From Prorocentrum cordatum (taxonomy: Eukaryota > Sar > Dinophyceae > Prorocentrales > Prorocentraceae), in contig CAUYUJ010007458.1 in assembly GCA_963575745.1 (NCBI GenBank), positions 1-64,000 on the forward strand: a stretch of DNA of 64,000 nucleotides, read 5' to 3'. The notes below the pieces were generated by a model. It saw nothing but the letters and a program-made list of their open reading frames with translations, did not search any database and was not told where the DNA came from. Below are positions 9,290 to 20,245 of this stretch, in pieces; position 1 is the stretch's first letter, and the number at the start of each line of letters is the position of its first letter. The position numbers and the translations under genes are program-made.

Positions 9290-9450
9290 TAAAACATGAT
9301 CGACCCACGAACCCGGAAAGGAATGTAGAACTGTAACACATGGCAGCGTTTTCAAAGACACCTGATTGGGTGACGGGCAAATGCAATACTGAAGGTATCG
9401 ATCTTGATGTACCCTGCCGAGGGCTGTGCTGTGCTGCGCCGTGCTGAAAT
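9290..9450 (+). repeat. Family A copy at the left edge of the satellite
   Basis: Nearly identical to positions 1-160: both contain CGACCCACGAACCCGGAAAG and CAGCGTTTTCAAAGACACCT. It breaks directly into satellite at about 9450, within the GTGCTGCGCCGTGCTGAA tract. Confidence 0.8.
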
Positions 9451-11790
9451 GATCGGGGCGGAGGCGGTGCGCTGGCTGGTGAGTGGGGGGATGTGGGAGG
9501 GGGGGGGTGCCGAAAGAAAGGGGTCGGCGCGGGGGGGCGCGCTGGCTGGTGGGTGGGGGGATGCGGAGGGGGCGCGCCGTGCCGAAATAAAAGGGGTCGG
9601 GGCGGAGGGGTGTGCCGTGCTGAAATAAAGGGGTCGAGGCGGAGGGGCGCGCTGGCCGGCGGCCGGGGGGGGGGATGCGGATGGGGTGTGCCGTGCCGAA
9701 ATGAAGGCGTCGGGGGCGGAGGGGTGTGCCCTGCCGAAATAAAGGGCTCGGGGCGGAGGGGGCGCGCGCGGGTGGTGGTGCCGTGCCGAACTAAAGGGGT
9801 CGGGGCGAAGGGGGCGCGCTGTCTTGTGGGTGGGGGGGCGGGGGGGGAGGGGGGGAGGGGGCGTGCCGAAATAAAGGGGTCGGTGCGGAGGGGCGCGCTG
9901 TCTGGTGGGTGGGGGGGGGAGGCGGTGTGCCGGGGAAAACAGACCGACCTTGCTTTTGACCACCCTCGCTTCCAAGAGATACCAAACAATGCCAAATTGC
10001 GGCCTGTACTGGTTAGGCCGCTTGACGAGGAGGCGCGTGGCATGGTTTGGTGTTGCCTGGAAGCGAAAGCGGGGGAGGTAATTCACGCTCTGAATAAAGG
10101 GGTCGGGGCGGAGGAGTGTGCCGTGCCGAAATAAAGGGGTCGGGGCATTGGGGCGCGCTGGCTGGCGGGTGGGGGGGTGCGGAGGTGGTGCGCCGTGCCG
10201 AAATAAATTGTCGGGGCGGAGGGGTGTGCCGTGCCGGAATAAAGGGGTCGGGGCGGAGGGGCGCGCTGGCTGGTGGGTAGGGGGATGGGGAGGCGGTGTG
10301 CCGTGCCGAAATAAAGGGGTCGGGGCGGAAGGGTGTACCTTGCCGACATAAAGGGGTCGGGGCGGAGGGGCGCGCTGGCTGCCGGGTGGGGGGGATGCGA
10401 AGGGTGGGTGCGCCGTGCCGAGCTAAAGGGGTCGAGGCGCCGTGCCGAAATAAAGGGGTCGGGTCGGAGGGGTGCGCAGTGCCAAAATCAACGGGTCGGG
10501 GCAGAGGGCGCGCTGGCTTGTGAGTGGGTGTGTGGGGGGGGGTAATAAAGGAGTCGGGGCGGAGGGGCGCGCTGGCTGGTGGGCGGGGGGGATGCGAAAG
10601 GAGGGGTGCCGTGCCGAACTACAAGGGTCGGGGCCGACGGGTGTGCCGTGCCGAAACACAGGGGTCGGGGCGGAAGGGGCGCGCTGGCTGCTGGGTGGGG
10701 GGGATGCAGAGGGTGTGTGGAGGGGGTGTGCCGTGCCGAGATAAAGGGGTCGGGGCGGAGGGGTATGCCGTGCCGAAATAAAGGGGGTCGAGGCGGATGG
10801 GTGCGCTGGCTGGTGGAATGTGAGGGTGATGGAGGGAGTGCCGTGCCGAAATGAAGTGGTCGGAGCTCTAGACACTCTGTGCCAGAGAAAAAAGGGGTCG
10901 GGGCGGAGGGGTGCGCCGTGCCGGAATAAAGAGGTCGGGGCGGAGGGGCGCGCTGGCTGGTGGGCGGGGGGAGGCGGAGGGGGTGCGCCGTGCAAAAAGA
11001 AGTCGGGGCGGAGGGGCGCGCCGTGCCGGAATAAAGGGCCGGGGCGGAGGGACACACTGGCTGGTTGGTGGGGAGGTGGGGGGGCGTAGGGGGTGTGCCG
11101 TGCCGAAATAAAGGGGTCGGGGCGGAGGGGTGTGCCGTGCCGAAATAAAGGGCGGGGCGGAGGGGCGCGCTGGCTGGTGGGCGGGGGGGGGCGGAGGGGG
11201 TGTGCCGTGCCGAAATAAAGGGGTCGGGGCGGAGGGGTGTGCCGTGCCGAAATAAAAGGGTCGGGGCGGAGGGGCGCACTGGCTAAAAGGGTCGGGGCGG
11301 AGGGGCACACTGGCTGGTGGGTGGGCGGGGGGGGGGCGGAGGGGGCGTGCCGTGCCGAAATAAAAAGGTCGGGGCGGAGGGGTGCGCCGTGCCGAAACAC
11401 AGGGGTCGGGGCGGAGGGGCGCGCGCTGGCTGGTGGGTGGGTGGAGGCGGAGGGGGTGTGCCGTGCCGAAAGAAAGGGGTCGGGGCGGAGGGTTGTGCCG
11501 CGCCGAAATAAAAGGGTCGGGGCGGAGGGGCGCATTGGCTGAAGGGGTGGGGGCGGAGGGGCGCGCTGGCTGGCGGGTGGGGTGGGGGGGCGGGTGTGCC
11601 GTGCCGAGATAAAAGGGGTTGGGGCGGAGGGGTGTGCCGTGCCGAAATAAAAAGGGCCGGGGCGGAGGGGCGCACTGTCTGGTGGGCGGGGCGGGGGGGT
11701 GGGGTGTGTGTGTGTGTGTGGGGGGGGGGCGTAGGGGGCGTGCCGTGCCGAGATAAAAGGGGTCGGGGCGAAGGGGCGGAGGGGCGTGCC
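9450..11790 (+). repeat. GC-rich satellite, left block
   Basis: Short units (about 38 bp: GGGGTCGGGGCGGAGGGGTG then TGCCGTGCCGAAATAAA) alternate with longer ones (70-80 bp) that carry GCGCGCTGGCTGGTGGGTGG. A rarer variant carries CGGAGCTCTAGACACTCTGT (10861). The same satellite resumes at 18782. Pro/Arg-rich minus frames and Gly/Arg-rich plus frames several hundred codons long follow from the absence of stops in the unit. Confidence 0.9.
9962..10070. repeat. Fold-back element inside the satellite
   Basis: A unique segment interrupts the satellite. Arms 9967-9994 and 10038-10065 are inverted repeats pairing at 23 of 28 positions. Inside them GCGGCCT and AGGCCGC (about 9999-10021) form a second stem with a 9-base loop. 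It could be a tiny MITE-like insertion or an RNA hairpin. Confidence 0.5.
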
Positions 11791-11799
11791 GTGCCGATT

Positions 11800-12560
11800 T
11801 TTTCCCAGCGAACACAAACACACGATGCCCGTCCATGGGCAAGACCAGTTCGACTGAACGCCAAATCCGCTCCCCCTCAAGGGGGCTATAACCGCGCTCA
11901 CATATGACTCGATAGCGGCAGGGCTGCAAATTGGCCGGCCGGGTAAACGTCACCACATTCAGGGACGAAGGGGAGAAGGACGAGGAGGAGGAAGACAGCA
12001 AAAGCGAGGCGAGGGAGACAGACAACGACGCTGTGTGTGTGCATCCCAACGAGGTCCAACCGACCATTAAATAGACAGCACACAACGACAAGCTAATGGA
12101 GAATGCACAGTACAATAAAAGAAATCATCGCCCCTACGGCGACGCGGATGATAGGACAACTGCCCATATTCCCATCGCGCGGGAGGCGGAAGCAAGAAGG
12201 AAGGATGAACGGGGCAAGAAGGGGCAATATTACTGCCGGCTGGGCGGCGCATGCTGGAATGGGTGCAAGCACTCACCAATACAGTACAGCACAACACTAA
12301 ATGGATGAGGCACGGCAGCGCCTCGCAGCAGCGAAGGCCGAGCCCACGCGGCGAAAGGGCGAGACCCAGGCGGCAAAAGCGGCCCGAGCGGTCGGCCAAC
12401 CGCGGCCGCGCGCTAAGCCCACAAACGCTGCCCGCGCACAGAATGAAATGGAGAAAAGGAAGGGGAGACGGAGGAGGAGAGGGAACGTGAACACCTGGGC
12501 CTGGCATGTCATGGAACCAGTGCGCGGCCTCACCAGGAGCGACCCGGGCCTCCTCACCCG
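11800..12560. other. Stretch without a clear gene
   Basis: A plus-strand frame (12301-12672, 123 codons) begins MDEARQRLAAAKAEPTRRKG, an Ala/Lys/Arg-rich helix-like segment, but it then loses protein-like character. No other support is seen. Confidence 0.35.
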
Positions 12561-13059
12561 GGGCCTACGCAGCAGCATGAAGTCGCCGATGGAGGCGGTG
12601 TCGTTGATGGAGGCGGTGTCGCAGATCTCCATGCTGATGGACCCCAGGACGTGCCCTGAGAGCAGATCCTGAAGGGAACCTGAGGCTGCAGGGGCGCCAG
12701 CGACTGCAGATACTGGGATGGGGCTGCGCTGATCGGCGAGCTGGTCGATGCTCGAGTCGGCGAGCTTGTCGGCGCGGTAGCCAGCAAGCAGGACGGTGCG
12801 CGGAGTCGATGAGCAGGTCAGTGCTGGAGTCGTTGAGCTGGTCGGCGCGGAAGCAGGCGAGCTGGTCGGCGTCGGAGTCGTCGAAATCGGTGCCGGTATC
12901 GATGCTGTTGGCGCTGGAGCTGGAGATGGCGCCGGCGTCGAGTGAACTGCAAGACGTCGGCAACGACATCAGCCCGGAGAAAACCAACTGCACCACAATG
13001 CGAGACGCAACGAAAATGTCACGAATTTCGTTGCTGTGATGGTGTGATAGGACTGACGC

Positions 13060-13870
13060 TGAAGTCGGCGCTGGGGTCGTACCCGGAGTCGGCGCCGGAA
13101 TCGATGCTGGCGTCGGTGCTGCTGGCATCGGTGCCAGGGTCGGTGTCAGCGACGATACTGTTGGCGTCGATGCTGGAGACGGTTCTGGTGCTGCTCATGC
13201 TGGACGTGGTCATGGTGAAGCTGCTGGTCTGGGTTGTGGTGCTGCCCATCCTAGACGTGGTCGCGGTGCAGGAGCTGGTCAAGACTGTGGTGCTGCACAT
13301 GCTGGATGTGGTCACCGTGGTGCTGGTCATGGTTGTGGGCTTGCACATACTGGATGTGGTCGCGGTGGAGGTGTTGGTCAGGGCTGGGGTGCTACTCATG
13401 CTGGACGTGGCCGCGAAGGAGGTGTCGGCATGGGTTGTGGTGCTGCCCAAGGTGGATGTGGTCACCGTGGTGGTGCAGGTCATGGTTGTGGGTTTGCGCC
13501 TGCTGGATGCGGTCACGGTGGAGGTGTTGGTCAGGAGGTGGTTGTCCAAGCTGTGGTGCGGCACATGCTGGATGCGGTCACGGTGGTGGTGCTGGCCATG
13601 GCTGTGGGTTTGCGCATGCTGGGTGTGCTCACGGTTGCGGCGCTGGTCAGGGTTGTGGTGCTGCGCTTGCTGGATGTGGCCACGGTGGAGGTGCTGGCCA
13701 TCGTCCCAAAGCTACACGTTGGACTTGGTCACGATGGATGTGCTGGTCTGCGTTGAGGTGCTGCGTGGTCACGGTGAAGGAGCTGGTCAAGATTGTGGTG
13801 GTGCGCATACTGGATGTGGTCACCGTGGTGGTGCTGGTCATGGCTGTTTGGTTTGCACATGCTGGACGCG
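13060..13870 (-). repeat. 48-51-bp minisatellite
   Basis: CTGGATGTGGTC phases occur at 13302 and 13350, and related units at 13401 and 13452. On the minus strand the product is Ser/Thr-rich with a repeated TTSSM core. On the plus strand it is Val/Leu-rich (LDVVTVVVLVMVVGL). The unit length is a multiple of three in most copies. Mucin-like protein or non-coding repeat cannot be separated by eye. Confidence 0.75.
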
Positions 13871-13889
13871 GTCATTGTGAAGTGCTGGT

Positions 13890-14460
13890 CAGGATTGGCG
13901 TAGGCGCCGGCGGTGGTGCTGTCGTCGGCGATGGTGAGTGCGGTCATGGCGTAGGCGCCGGCGTTGGTGATGTCGTCGACGCTGGCGTCGACGGCGGCGT
14001 AGGCGCTGACGATGGTGCCGGCGTAGGCGCAGGCGTTGGTGCTGGCGTCGATGCTGGCGCTGGTGCTGCTGCAGACGCTGGCGTTCATGCCGGCGTAGGC
14101 GCCGGCGTTGGCACTGTCGTCGGTGCTGACGTCGACGGCGGCGGAGGCGCTGACGATGCTGCCAGCGTAGGCGCAGGCGTTAGTGCTGGCGTCGATGCTG
14201 GCGTTGGTGCTGCTGTAGACGCTGGCGTTCATGCCGGCGTAGGCGCCGGCGTTGGCGCTGTTGTCGGCGCTGGCGTCGACGGCGGCGTAGGCGCTGACGA
14301 TGGTGCCGGCGTAGGCGCAGGCGTTAGTGCTGGCGTCGATGCTGGCGCTGGTGCTGCTGTAGACGCTAGCGTTCATGGCGGCGTAGGCGCCAGCGTTGGT
14401 GCTGTCGTCGGTGCTGACGTCGACGGCGGCGAAGGCGCTGACGTTGGTGCCGGCGTAGAT
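13890..14460 (-). repeat. 144-bp tandem repeat (48 codons)
   Basis: GCCGGCGTAGGCGCAGGCGT-type phases recur about every 144 bases (near 14022, 14165 and 14310). The minus frame reads ASTNACAYAGTIVSAYAAVD-like repeats. The plus frame reads GVGAGVDAGVGA-like repeats. An Ala/Ser/Thr surface-protein-like product is possible on the minus strand, but it runs into LINE sequence and lacks a convincing start. Confidence 0.75.
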
Positions 14461-14675
14461 GTCGTCGGTGACGCCTGCGAAGTAGTGCTGCCTGGCGCGC
14501 ATGTTCCACCCCTGGCTGCCAGAGCTGGCGTCGTAGCTGCACTCAGCGACGTCGTAAATTGGGTGCGTGGTGATGTGGAAGGGGAGGAGAAGAAATGAAG
14601 CAAAAGCCGTCCGTACACTCTGAGATGCGAAATCAATCTGCGACGGGAGCCCCCCACGTCGACGATCAGCCCGAC

Positions 14676-16790
14676 TCAGCAGAATTGCCCAAGCGCCCCG
14701 TTCGCGGCGGCATGGCCGCGGACGAGTTCCCGAACAGGTTGGCGGAGTGCCTCCACTGCCGCTGCGCCAGTCGTCACCCGGCCATGCCGCGCCAAGCAAT
14801 GAACTCTGTAGGCGGCTGCGGTGCGGAGTGCTTTGCGCACCAGCAACTCCGAGTTGCTCGGCAGCGCGCCAGGCGCAATGTCAAGGAGCAAGGGGTCCGC
14901 CAAACAAGCTGCCGTGGTGCGCGGGCGCTGGAGGCCCAGACTTGCCTGCGAGAACTGCCACACCGCAGGACAAGAAGCATAGTGTTCGATCCTGTCCAGA
15001 CCGTGTCCTCTGCAGAACGGACACCAGTTGCCGAGGCCGCCGGCCAGCGGGAAACGTTTGCACGTCACCCAGCCGTTCCACAAAGTCCGGAACACGGCCG
15101 CCCAAACCCGCGGGGGCACCAGCGGGGCAAGGGCGTTCAGCGCTAGAATGCAGCGCTCCGCCCGCGCGCCAGGACATTGCGGGGCGCTCCAGTGGGCCAG
15201 CTTGTGTCGAACTCGTTGAGCAAGCCAGCCGCGGTCTGTCCCAGGGAACGCGGCCTGTGCAGCGCGCTGGAACTGCGGACGGATCCGCAGAGCCGTGGTC
15301 TCGGGGAGGGGGCGCGCCACTTGGCCAGCCAGCTGGCGCTCTAGCGTGGGCGGGCGCGCGCCGGCCCGGCGGAAATGCTCGACCGCCTGTTCAAGCTGGA
15401 ACACAAAAGCCTTGTCGAACCAGGACGCCCACGTCCCGCGCCGCACCACGCGCGGAGAATCGCCCCTCCACCGCCGCAACTCTCTCGCCCGGGACTCCGC
15501 GCGGAGCCCGCCCGGCGGCGCCTCCAAGTGAGCCACGCGGAACCGGCGCGCCAGCGACGCGGCGGCCGCATCTGGGAATTCCTGCGAGAAGCCCATGGCT
15601 CGAAGGTTGCGAAGGTCCTCTGGCAAGAACCACGCGCCTGGGCCTGGCGCCAGCGCCCGGAGCGCCGCCCCCTCCTCTTGGGCCCACTGCGCTGGCAGCG
15701 CGTCAAGCTGCAGGAGGAAGCACACCACTGGAAAGACAAACACCTTGTACGCCATGATCGTCAGGAACAGACCGCCCCCGGCGGACCCCCATGCGGAAGC
15801 CCGCTCTTGATACTTGCGAAGAGGCTTGTCGAAGGCGCGGTCGCCTCGTTCGGGGCCAAGCATGAAGCCCAAGTACTTCGAGCACCGCCAGGCGCCGACG
15901 CCGGCCCACGCAGGAAAGTCTCGAGACACAGCCGTCGCGAAGGCTGCAACATCCTGCAAGAAGAGCGGCACGATGATTGTTTGGGGGGCGTTGAGCCTGA
16001 GCCCAGAAAGCCGAGCAAACTCCTCATAGAGCTGGACCAGGACTGGAAAACTAGCGGTGCCGCGCGGGAGCACCACGGCGACGTCGTCGGCGTATGCCCT
16101 TATCGTGGCACCCGGCACGAGCCTCGCCAGTCTGCGCAGGAGCACGTCGACCGCTGCCGAAACAAGAAACGGTGAAACTGGGCAGCCCTGGCGAATGCCC
16201 GCGAGCAGCTCGAAGCCTCCATGCTGACGCCCCCCAACCACCAACGAGCAGATGTTCCGCTGGTACAAGATGGACACGACATTCAACACCCACTGAGGTA
16301 GTCCCACCGCGCCAAGTGCACCCTGCAGAAATTGATGGGAGACGCTGGGGAAAGCCGCGTTGAAATCCAAGAACACCGCCACGCCCGACTCCTCGCATAA
16401 AGCGCACTGCATCACGGCGTGGCCGATGTCAACAACGTTCGCCAGCATTGACCGCCCAGGGAGAAAGCCGCGCTGCATGTGCGACACCCATTCGGACAGA
16501 AATGGTTCTATGCGCTTCCGGACAGCATTGGCTAAAATCCTGTTGTCGCAATTGACAATGTTCAGCGGTCGCGTGTCGCCCGGGTCGAAGAAGTCGCCCA
16601 CCCCGTCCTCGTGGCCCGACGGCGCTTTAGGCAAAAATACCATCAAGCTCTGGTTGAAGCCCAGCTCGTCGGAAGGGCCCCGCAAGAAGTCGTCGAGCTC
16701 ATCCGGGGCAGGGCCGGCGGCCAAGTGTTGCAGGGCATCAAAGAGCACGTCGGTTGCTAGTGGCCCCAACCGCCGCCACGCGCTGAAGGG
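14676..16790 (-). CDS. LINE reverse transcriptase and zinc finger (second part of a frameshifted polyprotein)
   Basis: About 700 codons carry the RT palm/finger motifs in order: VFLDFNAAFPSVS, GIRQGCPVSPFLV and RAYADDVAVVL (catalytic Asp pair), then KYLGFML. Near the C-terminus CPFC, H and C are spaced as in the CCHC zinc finger of non-LTR retrotransposons (CPFCRGHGLDRIEHYASC). No internal stop is seen. The frame does not begin at a start codon. It joins the endonuclease frame at a G-run (16788-16790 on the plus strand), where one base is missing, so GIPFSAWRRLGPLA is split. There is no RNase H domain. Confidence 0.9.
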   Translation of the reverse strand, partial: PFSAWRRLGPLATDVLFDALQHLAAGPAPDELDDFLRGPSDELGFNQSLMVFLPKAPSGHEDGVGDFFDPGDTRPLNIVNCDNRILANAVRKRIEPFLSEWVSHMQRGFLPGRSMLANVVDIGHAVMQCALCEESGVAVFLDFNAAFPSVSHQFLQGALGAVGLPQWVLNVVSILYQRNICSLVVGGRQHGGFELLAGIRQGCPVSPFLVSAAVDVLLRRLARLVPGATIRAYADDVAVVLPRGTASFPVLVQLYEEFARLSGLRLNAPQTIIVPLFLQDVAAFATAVSRDFPAWAGVGAWRCSKYLGFMLGPERGDRAFDKPLRKYQERASAWGSAGGGLFLTIMAYKVFVFPVVCFLLQLDALPAQWAQEEGAALRALAPGPGAWFLPEDLRNLRAMGFSQEFPDAAAASLARRFRVAHLEAPPGGLRAESRARELRRWRGDSPRVVRRGTWASWFDKAFVFQLEQAVEHFRRAGARPPTLERQLAGQVARPLPETTALRIRPQFQRAAQAAFPGTDRGWLAQRVRHKLAHWSAPQCPGARAERCILALNALAPLVPPRVWAAVFRTLWNGWVTCKRFPLAGGLGNWCPFCRGHGLDRIEHYASCPAVWQFSQASLGLQRPRTTAACLADPLLLDIAPGALPSNSELLVRKALRTAAAYRVHCLARHGRVTTGAAAVEALRQPVRELVRGHAAANGALGQFC

Positions 16791-18571
16791 ATGCCGTCTG
16801 GTCCCGGCGCCGAGTCTGGGGCGGCCTCAACTGCGCTCTGAACGTCCTGCCGCTGCGGCCGCCAGAGCGAGCTGTCCGGTGGCGGAAGCCCGTCCGAGGA
16901 TAAGTCCTCGCGAAGCCACTCCTGGAGGCGTCGCCTGTCCACGCGGCACGAAGCAAACACAGAGGACCAGTGCTCGCGCAACGCTGCTGCCATCTCGTCA
17001 GGGTCGGTGAGCACCTCGCCGCGAATGTTCCGCACTTCCGGCACGGCCGCGCACCTGCCCGGAGATAGCCGCCGGAGCGCCTGAAGTATTCTGTCCCGCT
17101 TGTGCGCCTGCTCCCCGACGGTGGCTTCGCGCCCGTGCTCGTGCTGCTCGTGGAGCTGCCGGACTGCTGCGTCCCGCGCGAGCTCGGCGGCGTGCTGGCG
17201 GAATGGTTCAAGACCTCCCCCGCGCAAATGAACGAGCCCCATTGGGTCGGCGGCAAGCGTTCGTAGGTGTGGATAAGACTGAAGGCAACTCCTCATAGTT
17301 CCGGCATGCCCGTTTTCTGCCGCTCGAACAAACCTCATGGTGAACCCCAACAGGTCGTCTGGCACCGGGGAGACGCAGCGAGCCCGGGCAGCCTCGGCAA
17401 CCATCTGGTCAGACACGGCACGGATCGCCAGCTTGAGCAGCACCAGCGTCCGCAATGGATTCCCGTTGCCTGGGTCCGCGCCCGCTCGTTGATGAAAGTC
17501 GACGGCAACTCTGGCAACCCACGTATCGTCCCGAAGAATATTCGCTGGGATAGGGCGCGGTCCGCACGGCGCGCGGGCAAGGCGCCGGCGGCCGAAGGCA
17601 ACGGCGCGGTGCGCGGACAAGTGCGGCACCCACTCCAAAGGCGCACAATATATCTGTCGATCGAGCTGCTCTGCCACAGACTGGTTCCAATACACCCAGT
17701 CTAGCCGCGAGCGCGCGCTGGCGTTGTCGTGGGTCATGGCTGGCTGCCGTAGTTCGTGCAGAGCGTGTGGCCGCGCCAACGCGGTCTGGAAGTAGCGCTC
17801 GTCTGCTGCGTCGCGCTGCCCCGAATATTCTGCCGTAGTCTTCGAAAACCGGTCGCATTCGTTCACGACCCAGTTGAAGTCGCCCATCATCACTGAGAGG
17901 GTAGAGGCAGTCGGGGCCATGACCGCAGACAGCCGCTGACGCATGTCCATGCGTTGCTGGTGAGCGCGTGTCTCAGGATCCCCTTGTTGCGGTGCGCCCC
18001 GCGGCTGCACGGGGCCAGAGGCGCTAGATGTAACAAAATACACGGCGTATAAATCCAGGGAGCCCTGCGGGCCAGCCAGTCGCAGCACCCCAGCCCGGCC
18101 AGGAACGATTTCTTCCCATCGGGTGAGCGCGGGGTCGAACTTCTGAAGGAATGAGTGTTTTACGACGATGCCGACCCCCGCCTGGCGAGAAGTCCCAGGA
18201 GAGAACCAAGCTCGGCAGCCGTGAGGGCCGGCCCACGCCATCCCCTTCCCCTCGAGGTTGTGCGTCTCGGACAAGGCTAAGAAATCTCGTGAGCGAAGGG
18301 GCCGATGTACGTACATCTCCTTTGCTGTCTGCCTGCTGCGTTTACGGGCGAATAGGGCCTGAGCGTTCCACGTGGCGCCCTGCAGTTCCCCTCGGAAGGG
18401 TGCCAGAATCAAGCCGTCAGCGTTGCCCCGAGGTCCCTGGCCGCCCTCGGGGGGGAACTGGCCAGGGGGCCGCGGCGGGGGGCGAGGAGCCCGCGCGCCA
18501 CGGAGGCGCGGCGCTGGCCTCGCCGGCGGCAGCACGGGTAGCTGCGCCGCCGCGATGACAGCAGCAGCCAT
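16757..18571 (-). CDS. LINE apurinic-type endonuclease and start of RT (first part of the polyprotein)
   Basis: 604 codons from an ATG at 18571. AP-endonuclease-like motifs are all present: ATWNAQ near residue 69, LSETHN near 102, MMGDFNWVV near 229-235, SRLDWVYWN near 288-296 and PHLSAHRAV near 317-324. The frame ends in APGPDGIP, the usual entry to a LINE RT. It then goes out of frame by one base and stops 12 codons later. The reading frame is also open upstream of the ATG to the satellite junction, with protein-like sequence, so a longer N-terminus or a 5' truncation is possible. Confidence 0.88.
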   Translation of the reverse strand: MAAAVIAAAQLPVLPPARPAPRLRGARAPRPPPRPPGQFPPEGGQGPRGNADGLILAPFRGELQGATWNAQALFARKRSRQTAKEMYVHRPLRSRDFLALSETHNLEGKGMAWAGPHGCRAWFSPGTSRQAGVGIVVKHSFLQKFDPALTRWEEIVPGRAGVLRLAGPQGSLDLYAVYFVTSSASGPVQPRGAPQQGDPETRAHQQRMDMRQRLSAVMAPTASTLSVMMGDFNWVVNECDRFSKTTAEYSGQRDAADERYFQTALARPHALHELRQPAMTHDNASARSRLDWVYWNQSVAEQLDRQIYCAPLEWVPHLSAHRAVAFGRRRLARAPCGPRPIPANILRDDTWVARVAVDFHQRAGADPGNGNPLRTLVLLKLAIRAVSDQMVAEAARARCVSPVPDDLLGFTMRFVRAAENGHAGTMRSCLQSYPHLRTLAADPMGLVHLRGGGLEPFRQHAAELARDAAVRQLHEQHEHGREATVGEQAHKRDRILQALRRLSPGRCAAVPEVRNIRGEVLTDPDEMAAALREHWSSVFASCRVDRRRLQEWLREDLSSDGLPPPDSSLWRPQRQDVQSAVEAAPDSAPGPDGIPSARGGGWGH

Positions 18572-18781
18572 CCCAGGTGAAAGATGCAGTCCAGGAGTGT
18601 TCGCATTGATGAGGTTGGGGGCGCAGGGCTGTAGTTGTAGTGGGAGATCGCCGCGATCGACGCGACGTGCATGCAGGTCGAGGTCCAGCAGCCAGTAGCG
18701 GAGCCCGCACCGAGCGTAGACCTCAATTAACGCCGCACCTGGGATCAGATGCGATGGCGGCCCGCCGCCTGCCCCGCCAAG

Positions 18782-20245
18782 GGACGTGCCGAAATAAAGG
18801 GGTCGGGGCGGAGGGACGCATTGGCTGGTGGGCGGGGGGGGGGTAGCGTAGGCGGTGCGCCGTGCCGAAATAAAGGGGTCAGGGCGGAGGGGTGTGCCGT
18901 GCCGAAATAAAGGGGTCGGGGCGGAGGGGCGCGCTGGCTTGTAGGTGGGGGGAGGCGGAGGGGGTGTGTGCCGTGCCGAAATGAAGGGGTCGGGGCGGAG
19001 GGGTGTGACGTGCCGAAATAAAGGTGTCGGGGCGGAGGGGCGCACTGGCTGGTGGGTGCTGGTGGTGGGTGGATGCGGGGGTGGGATGAAGGGTCGCGCT
19101 GGCTGGTGGAATGTGTAGGTGATGCGGGGGTGTGCCGTGCCGAAATAAAGTAGTCGGAGCTCTAGACACCCTGTGCAAGAGTATAAAAGGGGTCTGGGCG
19201 GGGGGGGCGCGGTGGCTGGTGGGTGGGGGTGATGCGGAGGGGGTGCGCCGTGCCGAAATAAAGGGGTCGGGGCGGAGGGGTGTGCCGTGCCGAAATAAAA
19301 GGGTCGAGGCGGAGGGGCGCGCTGGCTGGCGGGCGGGGGGGGGCGGAGGGTGTGTGCCGTGCCGAAATAGAAAACAACTGTGCAGAGAGGTGTGCCGTGC
19401 AGAAATAAAGGTGTCGGGGCGGAGGGCGCGATGGCTGGTGGGCGGGGGGGATGCGGAAGGGGGTGTGCCGTGCCGAGATAAAAGGGGTCAGGGCGGAGAG
19501 GTGTGCCGTGCCGAAATAAAATAGGTCGGAGCGGACGGGGGGGCGCGGGGGGGTGCCGTGCCGAAGTAAAGGTGTCGGGGCGGAGGGGCGGGCTGGCTGG
19601 CGGGTGGGGGATGCGGAGGCGGTGTGCCCTGCCGAAATAAAGGGGTCAGGGCGGAGGGGTGTGCCGTGCCGAAATAAAGAAAGGGGTCTGGGCGGAGGGG
19701 CGCGCTGGCTGGCGGGTGGGGGTTATGCGGAGGGGGTGCGCCGTGCCGAAATAAAGGGATCGGGGCGGATGGGGTGTGCCGTGCAGAAATAAAAGGGTCG
19801 GAGCGGAGGGGCGCGCTGGCTGGTGGGGTGGGGGGATGCGGAGGCGGTGTGCCGTGCAGAAATAAAGGCGTCAGGGCGGAGAGGTGCGCCGTGCCGAAAT
19901 AAAAGGTGTCGGGGCGGAGGGCGCGCTGGCTGGTGGGTGCGGGGGATGCGGAGGGTGTGCTTTGCTGAAACGAAGGGGTCGGGGCGGAGGGGTGTGCCGC
20001 GCCGAAATAAAGGAATCGGGGCGGAGGGGCACGCTGGCTGGTGGGTGGGGGGGTGCGGAGGGGGCGTGGAGGGGGTGTGCCGTGCCGAAACAAAGGGGTC
20101 GAGGCGGAGGGGTGTGCCGTGCCGAAATAGAGGAGTCGGGGCGGAGGGGCGCGCTGGCTGGTGGAATGTGTGGGTGATGGAGGGTGTACCGTGCCGGAAT
20201 AAAGTGGTCGGAGCTCTAGACACCCTGTGCAAGAGAACATTATTT
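18782..20245 (+). repeat. GC-rich satellite, right block
   Basis: Same units as 9450-11790, including three shared variants: the short TGCCGTGCCGAAATAAAGG unit, the long GCGCGCTGGCTGG unit, and CGGAGCTCTAGACACCCTGT (19152 and 20209). It ends at AACATTATTTAAAACAG. Confidence 0.9.

Larger units (their letters stand above)
14600..18782 (-). mobile_element. LINE (non-LTR retrotransposon) inserted in satellite DNA
   Basis: The single-polyprotein order is endonuclease, RT and zinc finger. Its 5' boundary is sharp, where GGGACGTGCCGAAATAAAGG satellite resumes at about 18782. The 3' boundary is not visible. I saw no poly(A) or target-site duplication. Only one frame break occurs in about 3.9 kb, so the copy is young or the break is a sequencing error. 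Confidence 0.8.

Noticed and set aside
9270-11901. Pro/Arg-rich minus-strand proteins in the satellite
   Set aside because: The same satellite gives equally long Gly/Arg-rich plus frames, and unit length varies. No frame is kept through the array.
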